Assembly (NCBI RefSeq): GCF_007830515.1
Contig: NZ_VLKT01000035.1
Coordinates: forward strand, 20,756 to 84,755
Length of the DNA: 64,000 bases
Source of the DNA: Mesorhizobium tianshanense
GTDB taxonomy: Bacteria > Pseudomonadota > Alphaproteobacteria > Rhizobiales > Rhizobiaceae
Reading direction: 5' to 3'
In this document: one piece after another, positions 34,020 through 42,224 of the stretch
How the letters are laid out: the number at the start of each line of letters is the position of its first letter
Position numbering within the stretch: position 1 is the first letter of the stretch
The notes under the pieces: model-generated
Database searches by the model: none
What the model saw: the letters and a program-made list of their open reading frames with translations, nothing else
What the model was told of the DNA's origin: nothing
Made by a program: the position numbers and the translations under genes

Positions 34020-35363
34020 ATGCAGACGCATATCTCGACGACGCCCTTTGGGCGGCGGCCGATGACGCTTGGCCATATTGCAAGCCAGATGACCGCCAAG
34101 GCGGTTTCACCTGACGCTGTGGCGCACAAGTGGCAGGTCTTCCAAGACATCAAGGACGCCAGGGTCGCTCTGGGCGCCACTGATCGTGCTTTGGCCATTC
34201 TCGACGCGCTGTTGTCGTTCCATCCGGACACGGCGCTTTATGCCGACGGCGAGCTGATCGTCTGGCCATCAAACGAGCAGCTTATCCGCCGCGCCAACGG
34301 AATGCCGCCAACGACTTTACGGCGGCACCTGGCCGTCCTGGTCGAGTGTGGATTGATCATCCGTCGCGACAGCCCAAACGGCAAGCGTTTCGCCCGGAAA
34401 GGGCAGGGGGGCGAGATCGAGCAAGCCTATGGCTTCGACATCTCGCCGATCGTCGCGCGCGCTGAGGAGTTCAAGGATCTTGCGGAAGCGGTCAGGTCTG
34501 AGAAGAAGGCGTTTCGTCTCGTTAAGGAGCGGCTAACCATATGCCGGCGCGACATCGTCAAGATGATCGACGCCGGCATTGAGGAGGGCGTGCCGGCGAA
34601 TTGGGGCCGGGTCCAGCAGGCCTACCAGGCGATTGTCGGCCAGATACCACGCACCGCACCCAGACAGACTTTCGAGGCCATCGCCGAGGAGCTTGAAGGC
34701 CTTTGGGCCGAAGTGCGTGAAGCATTGGAATCATTTGTAAAAACACAGAAAGTGGACGCCAATGAGTCCCGAAATGGTCGCCACATACAGAATTCAAAAC
34801 CAGACTCTAAATTTGAATCTGAAAATGGCTTAGGAAATAAGGATGAAGCGGGCGGCAACGTTGCGGACACCGACAACGTACGGAGCCTGCCGAAGCGTGA
34901 GCTGCCGTTGGGGATCGTGCTGGATGCCTGCCCGAACATGCTTTGGCTGGTGAAGGGCGGCGGCGGAATCCGCAACTGGCGTGACTTTCTGGCCGCAGCC
35001 GAGGTTGCCCGGCCAAGCATGGGCATCAGCCCGAGCGCCTGGGAGGAAGCGCGAACGGCGTTGGGTGAGCAGCAGGCGGCGATTACCATTGCCGCGATCT
35101 ACCAGCGCCAGGACCAGATCAACAGCGCCGGCGGCTATTTGCGCAGCCTGACCGATCGGGCCAAGGCCGGAAAGTTCTCGGTCTGGCCGATGGTGATGGC
35201 CTTGTTGCGGGCAAAGCTTGAGGCGTCGAAAGCCGCCGGAAACGGAGCTGAAGCGGCTGCCGTCGATCTGGAAACCGCGGGGAAGGTCTTTCGCACCGAA
35301 TCGCGTCTGGAAATTAGCGATGCGTTGCGCCGCAGTCTCGACAAGCCGGTGCGCGGATCATGA
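34020..35363 (+). CDS. repC: RepC, plasmid replication initiator
   Basis: A 447-residue RepC. The N-terminal winged-helix domain has RRPMTLGHIASQMTAK, LLSFHPD and IVWPSNEQLIRRANGMPPTT; the C-terminal domain has DACPNMLWLVKGGGGIRNWR and SAGGYLRSLTDRAKAGKFSV. RepC is the essential initiator that acts at an origin inside its own gene. The ATG at 34020 follows the ctRNA region that blocks its translation. The two domains are linked by an AT-rich, Asn/Ser-rich stretch (about 240-280). Confidence 0.96.
   Translation: MQTHISTTPFGRRPMTLGHIASQMTAKAVSPDAVAHKWQVFQDIKDARVALGATDRALAILDALLSFHPDTALYADGELIVWPSNEQLIRRANGMPPTTLRRHLAVLVECGLIIRRDSPNGKRFARKGQGGEIEQAYGFDISPIVARAEEFKDLAEAVRSEKKAFRLVKERLTICRRDIVKMIDAGIEEGVPANWGRVQQAYQAIVGQIPRTAPRQTFEAIAEELEGLWAEVREALESFVKTQKVDANESRNGRHIQNSKPDSKFESENGLGNKDEAGGNVADTDNVRSLPKRELPLGIVLDACPNMLWLVKGGGGIRNWRDFLAAAEVARPSMGISPSAWEEARTALGEQQAAITIAAIYQRQDQINSAGGYLRSLTDRAKAGKFSVWPMVMALLRAKLEASKAAGNGAEAAAVDLETAGKVFRTESRLEISDALRRSLDKPVRGS
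34735..34850. other. Candidate origin of replication inside repC
   Basis: This stretch of repC is clearly more AT-rich than its surroundings (for example AATTCAAAACCAGACTCTAA). It encodes the interdomain linker. In repABC plasmids the origin lies in an AT-rich segment of repC, so this is the best oriV candidate here. Confidence 0.5.
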
Positions 35364-35451
35364 TGAGGCGCGCCAGTTTTGATCCGCGCTACGGCTTAGG
35401 CGGTCGCTGCGCGCTTGTCGGGACGAGCGTCTTATGAGAGCATGCGACGGC

Positions 35452-35631
35452 ATGAAAAACGAACATGACCGGGAACCGACGCCCGATGAAACCGCCGGAA
35501 TGGTGTGGTGGAACTCACTTGCCGAATCCGATCGCGCGGCGTGGCTGGCGCGAGCTGACAGCGGATTGCGAAATCCCTGCCACGAGGGTCATCAGGCGAT
35601 CTTCGGGAAGCTGCGGAGACGCCCGTTTTAG
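35452..35631 (+). CDS. Small protein, apparently truncated
   Basis: Begins MKNEHDREPTPDETAGMVWW and continues NSLAESDRAAWLARADSG, which resembles small plasmid proteins of the pattern WWN-LTE-ERA-WL; after residue about 40 the frame runs into the 3' end of the opposite-strand recombinase, so the tail is probably replaced. The ATG at 35452 is chosen for homology of the start. Coding in its present form is uncertain. Confidence 0.4.
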   Translation: MKNEHDREPTPDETAGMVWWNSLAESDRAAWLARADSGLRNPCHEGHQAIFGKLRRRPF

Positions 35632-36339
35632 CAAGGTGGGATCGGCTAGGCGCTCGGTGACGAGCCACTTCACTGCCCGCCGCAGCCGTTCAGGCGTCCA
35701 GTCGAGGCCGCGCTGCTTCAGGACCCGAGCGATATCATCCCAGTTGTGGTCTGGTCGCATCCGACGGACCGTCGGAAGCCACTGGTTCATCGTTGATTGT
35801 ATCCGTCGGCCATACGCTGCCTTTTGCACCGCGGTCATCCTCGCCAGGGCTTCGGGCCTGCGCTCCCGGATACCAGGATTGCCTGGCAGCCGGCCCTTCG
35901 ATCGCGCAGCGATGATGCCGGACTTAGTCCGCTCCGAAATCAACGCACGCTCGAGCTGGGCAACGGCGCCGAGGACCTGCAGCGAAAACATGCCCTGTGG
36001 CGTCGACGTGTCGATCGGATCTCGGAGAGAACGGAAGTGCGCGCCTTTGTCGGTCAGATCCTCGATGACCTGAAGAAGATGGCTGACAGAGCGCGCAAGG
36101 CGATCGAGACGAACAACGACCAGGACATCGCCGGCGCGGATGTCGCTGATCAACCGCAATAGGGCAGGGCGGGCTCTCGACGCACCGGATCCATGTTCCT
36201 GAACGACGACGTCGCAGCCGGCCGATCGTAGCTCAATTTCCTGCGCTTCCGTCGCTTGTTCGTCCGTCGACACGCGCGCGTAGCCGATTTGCCGGCCCTG
36301 TGGTCGACCGGAGCGTCGATTTTGCGCTTCACGGGCCAT
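35515..36339 (-). CDS. Serine recombinase (resolvase/invertase family)
   Basis: A 274-residue protein. The catalytic domain has Ser24 in IGYARVSTDEQ, RARPALLRLISDIRAGDVLV, VRLDRLARS and the LERALISERTKSGI helix. The C-terminal part (KAAYGRRIQSTMNQWLPTVR, NWDDIARVLKQRGLDWTPER) is longer than in simple invertases and contains a helix-turn-helix-like region. It probably resolves plasmid multimers or belongs to a lost transposon. The ATG at 36339 was chosen by the family start. It is convergent with the repC side. Confidence 0.88.
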   Translation of the reverse strand: MAREAQNRRSGRPQGRQIGYARVSTDEQATEAQEIELRSAGCDVVVQEHGSGASRARPALLRLISDIRAGDVLVVVRLDRLARSVSHLLQVIEDLTDKGAHFRSLRDPIDTSTPQGMFSLQVLGAVAQLERALISERTKSGIIAARSKGRLPGNPGIRERRPEALARMTAVQKAAYGRRIQSTMNQWLPTVRRMRPDHNWDDIARVLKQRGLDWTPERLRRAVKWLVTERLADPTLLKRASPQLPEDRLMTLVAGISQSAVSSRQPRRAIGFGK

Positions 36340-36472
36340 TGGGCGTCTCTCAGCATCGGGAAGAGGGTTGTACAAACACCGAAGATATCAACAAACGATC
36401 GTTTGGAAGCGCTTGGCGGCAACAAGTGTCGCGAAACACTCCTTGACTTTTCCCTATGCACAAGCCATTTAC

Positions 36473-36487
36473 TAACCCATTGGGTTA
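36473..36487. promoter_or_regulatory. Operator/promoter of the RelE-Xre toxin-antitoxin operon
   Basis: TAACCCATTGGGTTA, a 15-bp palindrome, sits 11 bases before the toxin start and downstream of a TTGACT hexamer (36443-36448), where an autoregulating antitoxin would bind. Confidence 0.65.
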
Positions 36488-36497
36488 TAGGAGCAGC

Positions 36498-36836
36498 ATG
36501 CAGACTGTCGCCGAGACGCCGCTATTCATCAAGCAGGCCGCTGAACTTTTCACCGAACAGGAGCGCAGGGAACTGATCGATTTCCTGGCGGCCAACCCCC
36601 AAGCGGGTGATGAAATTCCCGGTGCGGGTGGTGTTCGCAAATGGCGTTTCGGCGCCAAGGGAAAGGGCAAACGCGGTGGAGCCCGCGTGATTTACTACTG
36701 GTACAGCGACGAGGCGCCAATCTATGCGCTTCTGGCGTATGGAAAGAACGAGAAGACCGACTTGAAGCCGGAAGAGGCCAAGGCTGTAGCCGCGTTCGCG
36801 AAAGCGATCAAGGCAGCGAACAGGAGCAAGATATGA
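36498..36836 (+). CDS. RelE/HigB-type toxin
   Basis: A 112-residue protein with the RelE-fold: LFIKQAAELFTEQERRELID, then a Gly-rich loop (IPGAGGVRKWRFGAKGKGKR), GGARVIYYWYSD and YALLAYGKNEKTDLKPEEAK at the end. RelE toxins cleave ribosome-bound mRNA. It starts at ATG 36498 behind an in-frame ATG at 36456; the later start fits the family and leaves the palindrome upstream. The antitoxin overlaps its stop (ATGA). Confidence 0.88.
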   Translation: MQTVAETPLFIKQAAELFTEQERRELIDFLAANPQAGDEIPGAGGVRKWRFGAKGKGKRGGARVIYYWYSDEAPIYALLAYGKNEKTDLKPEEAKAVAAFAKAIKAANRSKI

Positions 36837-37186
36837 GCGAGATGACGAAGTTTGGAGCGGATCTGATCCAGGCGATGTCCGAGGCGCTGGCTCACGCTCA
36901 GGGCAAGGACGTTCCGGGAATGCAGGTGCATGCGGTCGATGTCGGCACAGTTGATGCGAAGGCGATCCGCAAGAGGCTGGAGCTTACACAGGACCAGATG
37001 GCGACCGTGCTCGGGACCAGTCCGTCCGGCTATAAGAAATGGGAGCAGGGAAAGAGGCAGCCCAGTGGCGCTGCGCGCACGCTGCTTCGGATCATGGAGC
37101 GGGAGCCGGAAGCTGTATTGCGAGCGCTATCTGGGGAAAATCGTCAGATCGCCGAAACGCGCGCTTCACCTGCAGCGCCTCACTGA
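36833..37186 (+). CDS. Xre/HigA-type antitoxin
   Basis: A 117-residue protein with a C-terminal helix-turn-helix (AKAIRKRLELTQDQMATVLG and PSGYKKWEQGKRQPSGAART). It follows the toxin in a toxin-first operon, as in HigBA. It should neutralise the toxin and repress the operon through the palindrome at 36473. Confidence 0.88.
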   Translation: MSEMTKFGADLIQAMSEALAHAQGKDVPGMQVHAVDVGTVDAKAIRKRLELTQDQMATVLGTSPSGYKKWEQGKRQPSGAARTLLRIMEREPEAVLRALSGENRQIAETRASPAAPH

Positions 37187-37291
37187 CTGGAACTGTCCGC
37201 GCGGGCAGGCTGTGGGCGGAGAAACATTTCGGATAGAGCCCGGCCTCGGCAACGCGGCGTTGAAGTGTCGCGGCGCATTTCGTGGGCGCTA

Positions 37292-37711
37292 TCAGTCACC
37301 GACCTCGATCGAATTGAGATCGCACCACATCCTCAACGCTCTTTCCTCCGCATTCGCTTCGAAATCGTACCACCGATCGAGGGCACCCCTTCGCTGCAAC
37401 AAATCCTTGAATCTTGCGTAAGCGCCTCTTTTCCTGAAAATTTGCTGAAGACCACCGACGTCGTCTGGCAGGAACTGGCGGGCGAAGTCCAGCACGAGCG
37501 GTTTGCCTAGGTCGAGTTCTCGCTTGTCAGGTATTTGGACGTATTTGTCACTGTCCTCGATATCATCCGGCAATTCATCCGAGTCGCCCGTAAATTCGGA
37601 ATGCCAATAGAGCGTGCCGGACTGCTTGCACAGAAATGCCTGATGTTCTCCCGTGCTCCCAGCGCTGACGAACTCGAAAGCTAACAATATGTCTTTAAAG
37701 CTGACAGGCAT
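37292..37711 (-). CDS. UPF0158 family protein
   Basis: A 139-residue protein whose sequence matches the UPF0158 pattern: SFKDILLAFEFVSAGSTGEH, CKQSGTLYWHSEF, PDKRELDLGKPLVLDFARQF and KRGAYARFKDLLQRRGALDR. No function is established for the family. Acidic, no membrane segments. It is on the opposite strand to the toxin-antitoxin pair and stands alone. The ATG at 37711 is preferred over one at 37729 by homology. Confidence 0.8.
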   Translation of the reverse strand: MPVSFKDILLAFEFVSAGSTGEHQAFLCKQSGTLYWHSEFTGDSDELPDDIEDSDKYVQIPDKRELDLGKPLVLDFARQFLPDDVGGLQQIFRKRGAYARFKDLLQRRGALDRWYDFEANAEERALRMWCDLNSIEVGD

Positions 37712-37934
37712 TGTCGTTCGGCGTCCCATGTAGATTCGCGCGGAGCCAACGCATCAGAGGTCGGCACCGAGAGCTGTTCTCGATCATGCCCGCCGCGTGG
37801 TGTAGATCGGCGGTGACGAAGTCGCTTGCGAGCGCGCCCTCAGCGCTGTAGCGAGCAAGCGGCGTAGCGGCGGTCATCGACCCGGTAGGGTCAGGTTGCT
37901 CAAGCCAACCTGATTCGCAGGAACCACCGATGAC

Positions 37935-38046
37935 ATGATGAACCTGCGCACGCTCGTGGTGAAGACCCTGACGTCGAACTTCTGCGCGAGAATGATCGTT
38001 TTGCCGCCGAGCGGCTGATGGAGATGGAGGTCGGCGCCGCAACCGG
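37935..38046 (+). pseudogene. IS256-family transposase fragment, frameshifted
   Basis: The plus strand encodes MMNLRTLVVKT, then after one frameshift DVELLRE, and after another MI-FAAERLMEMEVGAATG, which recalls the N-terminus of IS256-family transposases (RTLV-KT-D-LLREMIGFAAERLMELEVG). No catalytic part remains. Recognition is by pattern memory. Confidence 0.5.
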
Positions 38047-38246
38047 GTCTCTAAACGATGATTCTTGCCGCTGTCGGTTTTGCTTCCCGATTTCAATCGA
38101 AGCGCTGAGCTCAAAAAATCCACCCTTGCGATTGTTGCCTTACGGCTCCAGTCGGAGGAGGGGGGCAATCAGAGCTTGGAGACGAGGTCTAATCCGGAAC
38201 CGCTACGCCAACGATCGGCGCCGGCGCCCGAGGCCTTCAACCCCGC

Positions 38247-38624
38247 CTATTTTTTTACGGCCAGAGATTGCTTGAGCACGACAATCTCCTTCAGGGAGAT
38301 GGTGTGCAGTTGCTCCAGCCGCTTCAGCTCGCCTTCCAGATAGACATTTCGCCTGTCGAGCCGGGCGCGGTCTTCATCAAGACGTTCTATTTTGAGTAAC
38401 GCGTTATGTAAAGTATGGCGCTGCTCCTCGAAGAAGGCGCGCTCGACGACGATCTGTGTCTCCGGGTCGAACGCAACGTCGCCGATATGTCGGACGGGGG
38501 GCGCTTTGCCGGCCGCGGCCAATCGCGCACGATAGGCGCGCTGCCTTTCGGCGGGGGTTTGCGCGTCCGGCTTGCGGGGGCGGCCCCGAGGGCGCTTGGG
38601 TGTATCCATGCCTCTATTTAGCAT
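38247..38624 (-). CDS. Basic, coiled-coil hypothetical protein
   Basis: A 125-residue protein (ATG 38624, or 38609). The N-terminus is a Lys/Arg/Pro-rich hook (PKRPRGRPRKPDAQTPAERQ) followed by RAYRARLAAAG, and the C-terminal half is a long amphipathic helix (LKIERLDEDRARLDRRNVYL) like a coiled coil. This suggests a dimeric DNA- or chromatin-binding protein; the AT-hook-like GRPRK supports it. It lies 130 bp from the integrase 3' end on the same strand. Function unknown. Confidence 0.6.
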   Translation of the reverse strand: MLNRGMDTPKRPRGRPRKPDAQTPAERQRAYRARLAAAGKAPPVRHIGDVAFDPETQIVVERAFFEEQRHTLHNALLKIERLDEDRARLDRRNVYLEGELKRLEQLHTISLKEIVVLKQSLAVKK

Positions 38625-38753
38625 AACGTGTTACAAAAAATAAGCCGGCCCGGTGTCGGCTTTGCTCTCGATTGCAAGTGAACCGCTCAGAATGAAATTC
38701 TCGCGCCGTCCGACCGTCACGTTACGCGTCAGACGGGGAGGGGAGGGGGCTTT

Positions 38754-40010
38754 TCAGAGTCCGGACGCCTTGGTGAGGTTGACGCGGAAACGGTCACGCC
38801 GCCGCTGGTACTTGCGGGTCATCTCGGCGCTCGTGTGGCCGAGCTGCTTCTGCACGTAGCGTTCGTCGACCTCGGCCGAGGAGGCAAGGCCGGCGCGCAG
38901 CGAATGGCCGGCAAACAGCTTTTGCCGTTCGCCTTCGGAAAGATCGCCGCGCACGCCGGCCGCTAGGGCAGCACGCTTGACCAGCCGGGCGACCTCCTGG
39001 TCGTTGAGCCGTTCGGCGCCGACTTTTTTGCCTTGCCCCGTCACCCTTCGAAACAGCGGCCCGTGGGCGATGCGGCCGAATTTAAGCCAGGTCTCGAGGG
39101 CAACGACGGGGCACGTGGCATCCGATGAACCACGGCCGATCTCGACCTCGCGCCAGCCGGTTTTTCCACGCAGTGTCACCAGCACGCCCTTGTCGGGAAA
39201 AAATTCGATCCAGCCGCGGCCGTCTTCGGTCTGATCGCGGCCGACATCGAGCCCTACGATCTCAGAACGGCGCAGGCCGCCGGCGAAGCCGATCAGCAGC
39301 ATCGCGCGGTCGCGCAGGCCGCGCAACGTGCCGCGGTCGAGCGTCTCCAGCATGGCAATCAGATCCTCCGGGAGAATGGCTTCTTTCTGCCGGGGAGGGG
39401 AGGCGTGGGTGTTGCGGATGCCGGCCATGACGGTCGCGATGTGGCGATCCTTGCGGTCGAGCGGCTGGCCACGCTGAGAAAAATTCCAGGTCAGCGAAGA
39501 GAGACGTCGCTCGATTGTCGAGACGGAGTTCGGCTTCTTGTCGCCCGTTACCTTACCGGACGCGCAGGCCGTGATGTAAAGGCCGACGACCTGCGGATCG
39601 GGCGGCAACACATCGAGATGCTGGCGGCGCGCCCAGGCGCAAAAATGCTTCCAATCGGCGGCGTAGGCGCGCCGGGTGTTGGCCGAACTGGCTGCCTCGA
39701 CGTATTTTCGCGCGTGATCTGCGAGTGTTTCCAGACGCGCCGGCACGCGATTTGGCGCAGCGGCCGGCAGGGCAGGTGATGGCGGCCCGTCCGAGGTATC
39801 ATCGGCCGGCCGGCCCATCTCCATGACGAGATCGACGATGTCGGGCAACTCACTATCAAGACCGTGGTCACCGATCGGCACTGTAGGCTCGGCCGGCAGC
39901 CGCGCGTCCGATCGATCATCTCCGGCCGCCGTGCTGTGGGACGCTCCGGAGGGTCGCTGAGGGTGTTTTTTGGGCCTCTGCTCGACGAAAACGTCCATTT
40001 CTTCTATCAT
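38754..40010 (-). CDS. Tyrosine-recombinase/integrase
   Basis: A 418-residue integrase. The first 90 residues are a variable, acidic leader; then a SAM-like DNA-binding domain (YVEAASSANTRRAYAADWKH) and a catalytic domain with RSEIVGL (first Arg), GHSLRAGLAS (His-x-x-Arg), QLGHTSAEMTRKY (His and Tyr). All catalytic residues are visible. It is divergent from the DUF1403-ScpB pair with a short AT-rich spacer. The ATG at 40010 has no strong ribosome site; 39998 is an alternative. Confidence 0.92.
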   Translation of the reverse strand: MIEEMDVFVEQRPKKHPQRPSGASHSTAAGDDRSDARLPAEPTVPIGDHGLDSELPDIVDLVMEMGRPADDTSDGPPSPALPAAAPNRVPARLETLADHARKYVEAASSANTRRAYAADWKHFCAWARRQHLDVLPPDPQVVGLYITACASGKVTGDKKPNSVSTIERRLSSLTWNFSQRGQPLDRKDRHIATVMAGIRNTHASPPRQKEAILPEDLIAMLETLDRGTLRGLRDRAMLLIGFAGGLRRSEIVGLDVGRDQTEDGRGWIEFFPDKGVLVTLRGKTGWREVEIGRGSSDATCPVVALETWLKFGRIAHGPLFRRVTGQGKKVGAERLNDQEVARLVKRAALAAGVRGDLSEGERQKLFAGHSLRAGLASSAEVDERYVQKQLGHTSAEMTRKYQRRRDRFRVNLTKASGL

Positions 40011-40135
40011 TTCTTCTATAAAGGCCAAAACGACTGATAATGCAATATTATCGTTCGTTATTTGTCCACGACAAGCGCGGCGGTTAGGGCATAAAATGAT
40101 TGCTATAAGCGCCGCGATGATTCATCCTGTTTTCG

Positions 40136-41170
40136 ATGATTCTGCGTCCCAAACCTTCCCTACGCCACTACGCCACGCTTGCCGGCGCCGCTTCGACCGT
40201 GCCGATGGTAACGGTGCCGACCTGGTTGCGCCGGGCTGTCCCGGATGCGCAAAGCCTTGCGGGAAAAGGCGTGGGGCTAAATGCCCTTGAGGACGTCGCA
40301 CTCGCTGCCGGTGCCGCCATCGGCGCGCTCGATGCGGTGGTGCGCCGGCAGGAGCGGTGGGCCGGGGCCTGGCGGCAGCGCCTCGCACTTGCGGCGGCCG
40401 CGGCAACGGCACGACAGGCGGGCCGCGTCGAGGATGAAAGCGCGCTGCGCGACGCCGTGCTGCTCACACGACCGGGCGACAATGTCGGGCCCGCCGGCCG
40501 GATGCTTGTGGCCTGGCGCCGGCTGGCAGCCCGGCCCGCCGAGGATCTTCTGACGGAGAAAAACCTCGCTGCGGTGCTGGAAGAGTTCGGCTACGGACAA
40601 AATGACGAGGTGGTCAGCGATCTGGCGGACGAGCTTCGGCAGCTCGCCGCCGGTGCCGGAATGGTCGCAATACTGACAGGTACGTTCATGGCCGCCGAAC
40701 GACACGGTTTTGGGCGCGCCGTCGGAGCCTGGCTCGCCGACGCCCTGCTGGCGCAGCGGTCGGGCTGGGCCCATGCGATGCCGTTGCTGGGCGCGGAGGT
40801 GGCCTTGGGCTCAAGTCCCGGCCGCATCCGCCGTTCGACAACTGTCACAGCGGCGGCGAGCATCGAGGATGAAGCCGACCGTGCGAAGAGTCTGCTCGCC
40901 GCCCAGGCGCGGGCCGCGCTGCGCGCGATCGATTTGTCCGCGGAACTCGGGCGTCGAGCCGATCGGTTGCTCGCCGTCGCGCCGAAACTCCGGGCCAAGG
41001 CGGCGGACGCCGTTGTCGAAAAGCTCCTGTCCGACGATGGGCTCGTGGCGTCGCAAGAAATCGCTGGGATGAGCGACCGCGGCCTGCGGCGCCTGTTCGA
41101 CCGACTCGTCGATCTCGGCGCCGTGCGCGAGCTGTCCGGCCGCCCGACCTTCCGTATCTACGGGCTCTGA
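40136..41170 (+). CDS. DUF1403 family protein
   Basis: A 344-residue, Ala-rich, mostly helical protein. It shows the DUF1403 pattern (VPTWLRRAVPDAQSLAGKGV, GAAIGALDAVVRRQERWAGA, WRQRLALAAAAATARQAGRV) and ends with a short, possibly winged-helix tail (GLRRLFDRLVDLGAVRELSG). Four bases separate it from scpB. On alphaproteobacterial plasmids DUF1403, ScpB and a tyrosine recombinase recur together; the function is unknown, perhaps in DNA repair or segregation. Confidence 0.85.
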   Translation: MILRPKPSLRHYATLAGAASTVPMVTVPTWLRRAVPDAQSLAGKGVGLNALEDVALAAGAAIGALDAVVRRQERWAGAWRQRLALAAAAATARQAGRVEDESALRDAVLLTRPGDNVGPAGRMLVAWRRLAARPAEDLLTEKNLAAVLEEFGYGQNDEVVSDLADELRQLAAGAGMVAILTGTFMAAERHGFGRAVGAWLADALLAQRSGWAHAMPLLGAEVALGSSPGRIRRSTTVTAAASIEDEADRAKSLLAAQARAALRAIDLSAELGRRADRLLAVAPKLRAKAADAVVEKLLSDDGLVASQEIAGMSDRGLRRLFDRLVDLGAVRELSGRPTFRIYGL

Positions 41171-41174
41171 AGAC

Positions 41175-41882
41175 ATGACGGAAGCGACGCGCAGACGAGG
41201 GAAGGGTCGGCCAGATGACGATCGATCAGGCGACCGCCTGTTCGACCGTGAGCTCGATCACCTGCCGCCGGAGGCGCGCTGGCGGGAATGGATGGGCCGC
41301 GTCGAGGCAACCATTTTCGCGGCCAGCGAGCCGGTCGGTCGCGAAGCACTTGCCCGTATCGTCGGCAAGAGCTGCAGCATCGACCTTTTGATCGACGACA
41401 TTCGCGAAGAGCTGCGCGGGCGCCCGTACGACCTGATCGCCGTCGCCGGCGGTTTTCGGCACCTGACCCGGCCGGCTTATGCCGACGCCATCCGTGCGGC
41501 TGTCGGCAGCAGTGAGAAGGCCGTGAACCTGACGCAGGCGGAGGTGCTGGTGCTGATGTGCGTGGCTTATTTCCAGCCGATCACGCGCGGAGAACTGTCA
41601 TCGTTCTTCGGCAAGGAAGTTTCGCGCGACCTGATCGGCCATCTGCGCGGTGCCGGCCTGATCGCTTCCGGTCCGCGCAGCCCGACGCCCGGCGCGCCCT
41701 ACACCTATGTGACCACAAAAGAATTCCTGCTGGAGTTCGGGCTCGACACGCTGCGCGATCTGCCGGATTTCGAGGCGCTCGAGGATGCCGGATTGCTGAG
41801 CAAAGAGAAGTTGCTGGCTGGTGAAATCATGCCAGAGTTGGCTGGCGGCCATGAGGATGTCGGCGTCGATATTGAGGAATAG
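41175..41882 (+). CDS. scpB: ScpB-like SMC-associated winged-helix protein
   Basis: A 235-residue protein with tandem winged helices typical of ScpB: WMGRVEATIFAASEPVGREA, RPYDLIAVAGGFRHLTRP and SELLVLMCVAYFQPITRGEL-like text (VLVLMCVAYFQPITRGELSS), then ISRDLIGHLRGAGLI-type (VSRDLIGHLRGAGLIASGPR) and VTTKEFLLEFGLDTLRDLPD. ScpB bridges SMC heads with ScpA. No SMC or ScpA is in the window, so it either joins the chromosomal complex or a different partner such as DUF1403. Confidence 0.88.
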   Translation: MTEATRRRGKGRPDDDRSGDRLFDRELDHLPPEARWREWMGRVEATIFAASEPVGREALARIVGKSCSIDLLIDDIREELRGRPYDLIAVAGGFRHLTRPAYADAIRAAVGSSEKAVNLTQAEVLVLMCVAYFQPITRGELSSFFGKEVSRDLIGHLRGAGLIASGPRSPTPGAPYTYVTTKEFLLEFGLDTLRDLPDFEALEDAGLLSKEKLLAGEIMPELAGGHEDVGVDIEE

Positions 41883-42224
41883 CTGGACGCTGCCGACGCT
41901 ACGGCCACTGGGCTTTACGGCCGGCTTTTCCATGACCAATCTGCCGCCCAGGGCGTCGATGTCCGAAATGTGTAGGCAAATTTGGGACATCGATCCGGTC
42001 AGTGGCGTTAAGCAGCGATATGCGGCCTCTGCACCACTGTCGCCCAAAATTCGTGGTCGCCCAAACTTGAGACCCGGTGGGACAACACCTTGCTGCTCTT
42101 GGGCGAGGAGGTGCTTTTCACAGAGTTCAATGCCAGCGACGAAATTGTCATCGACAAGTTAGCACGTCTAATCGGGCCGCAACTGCCGGCGCCATCACCT
42201 ATGGCTCAGTCGTCGACCGGGGGA
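41883..42224. other. Spacer behind scpB with degenerate repeat
   Basis: I see no recognised gene. At 41961-41988 there is an inverted repeat GTCCGAAAT ... ATTTGGGAC (one mismatch) that resembles the AbiE operator repeats at 43934-44002. From 42060 to about 42268 a frame encoding KLETRWDNTLLLLGEEVLFT is open on the plus strand; it has no start and looks like a leftover. Confidence 0.4.

Noticed and set aside
37695..38168. Reverse frame of 157 codons near the IS256 remnant
   Set aside because: No recognisable protein, overlaps the transposase remnant, and contains a low-complexity Arg/Pro part.
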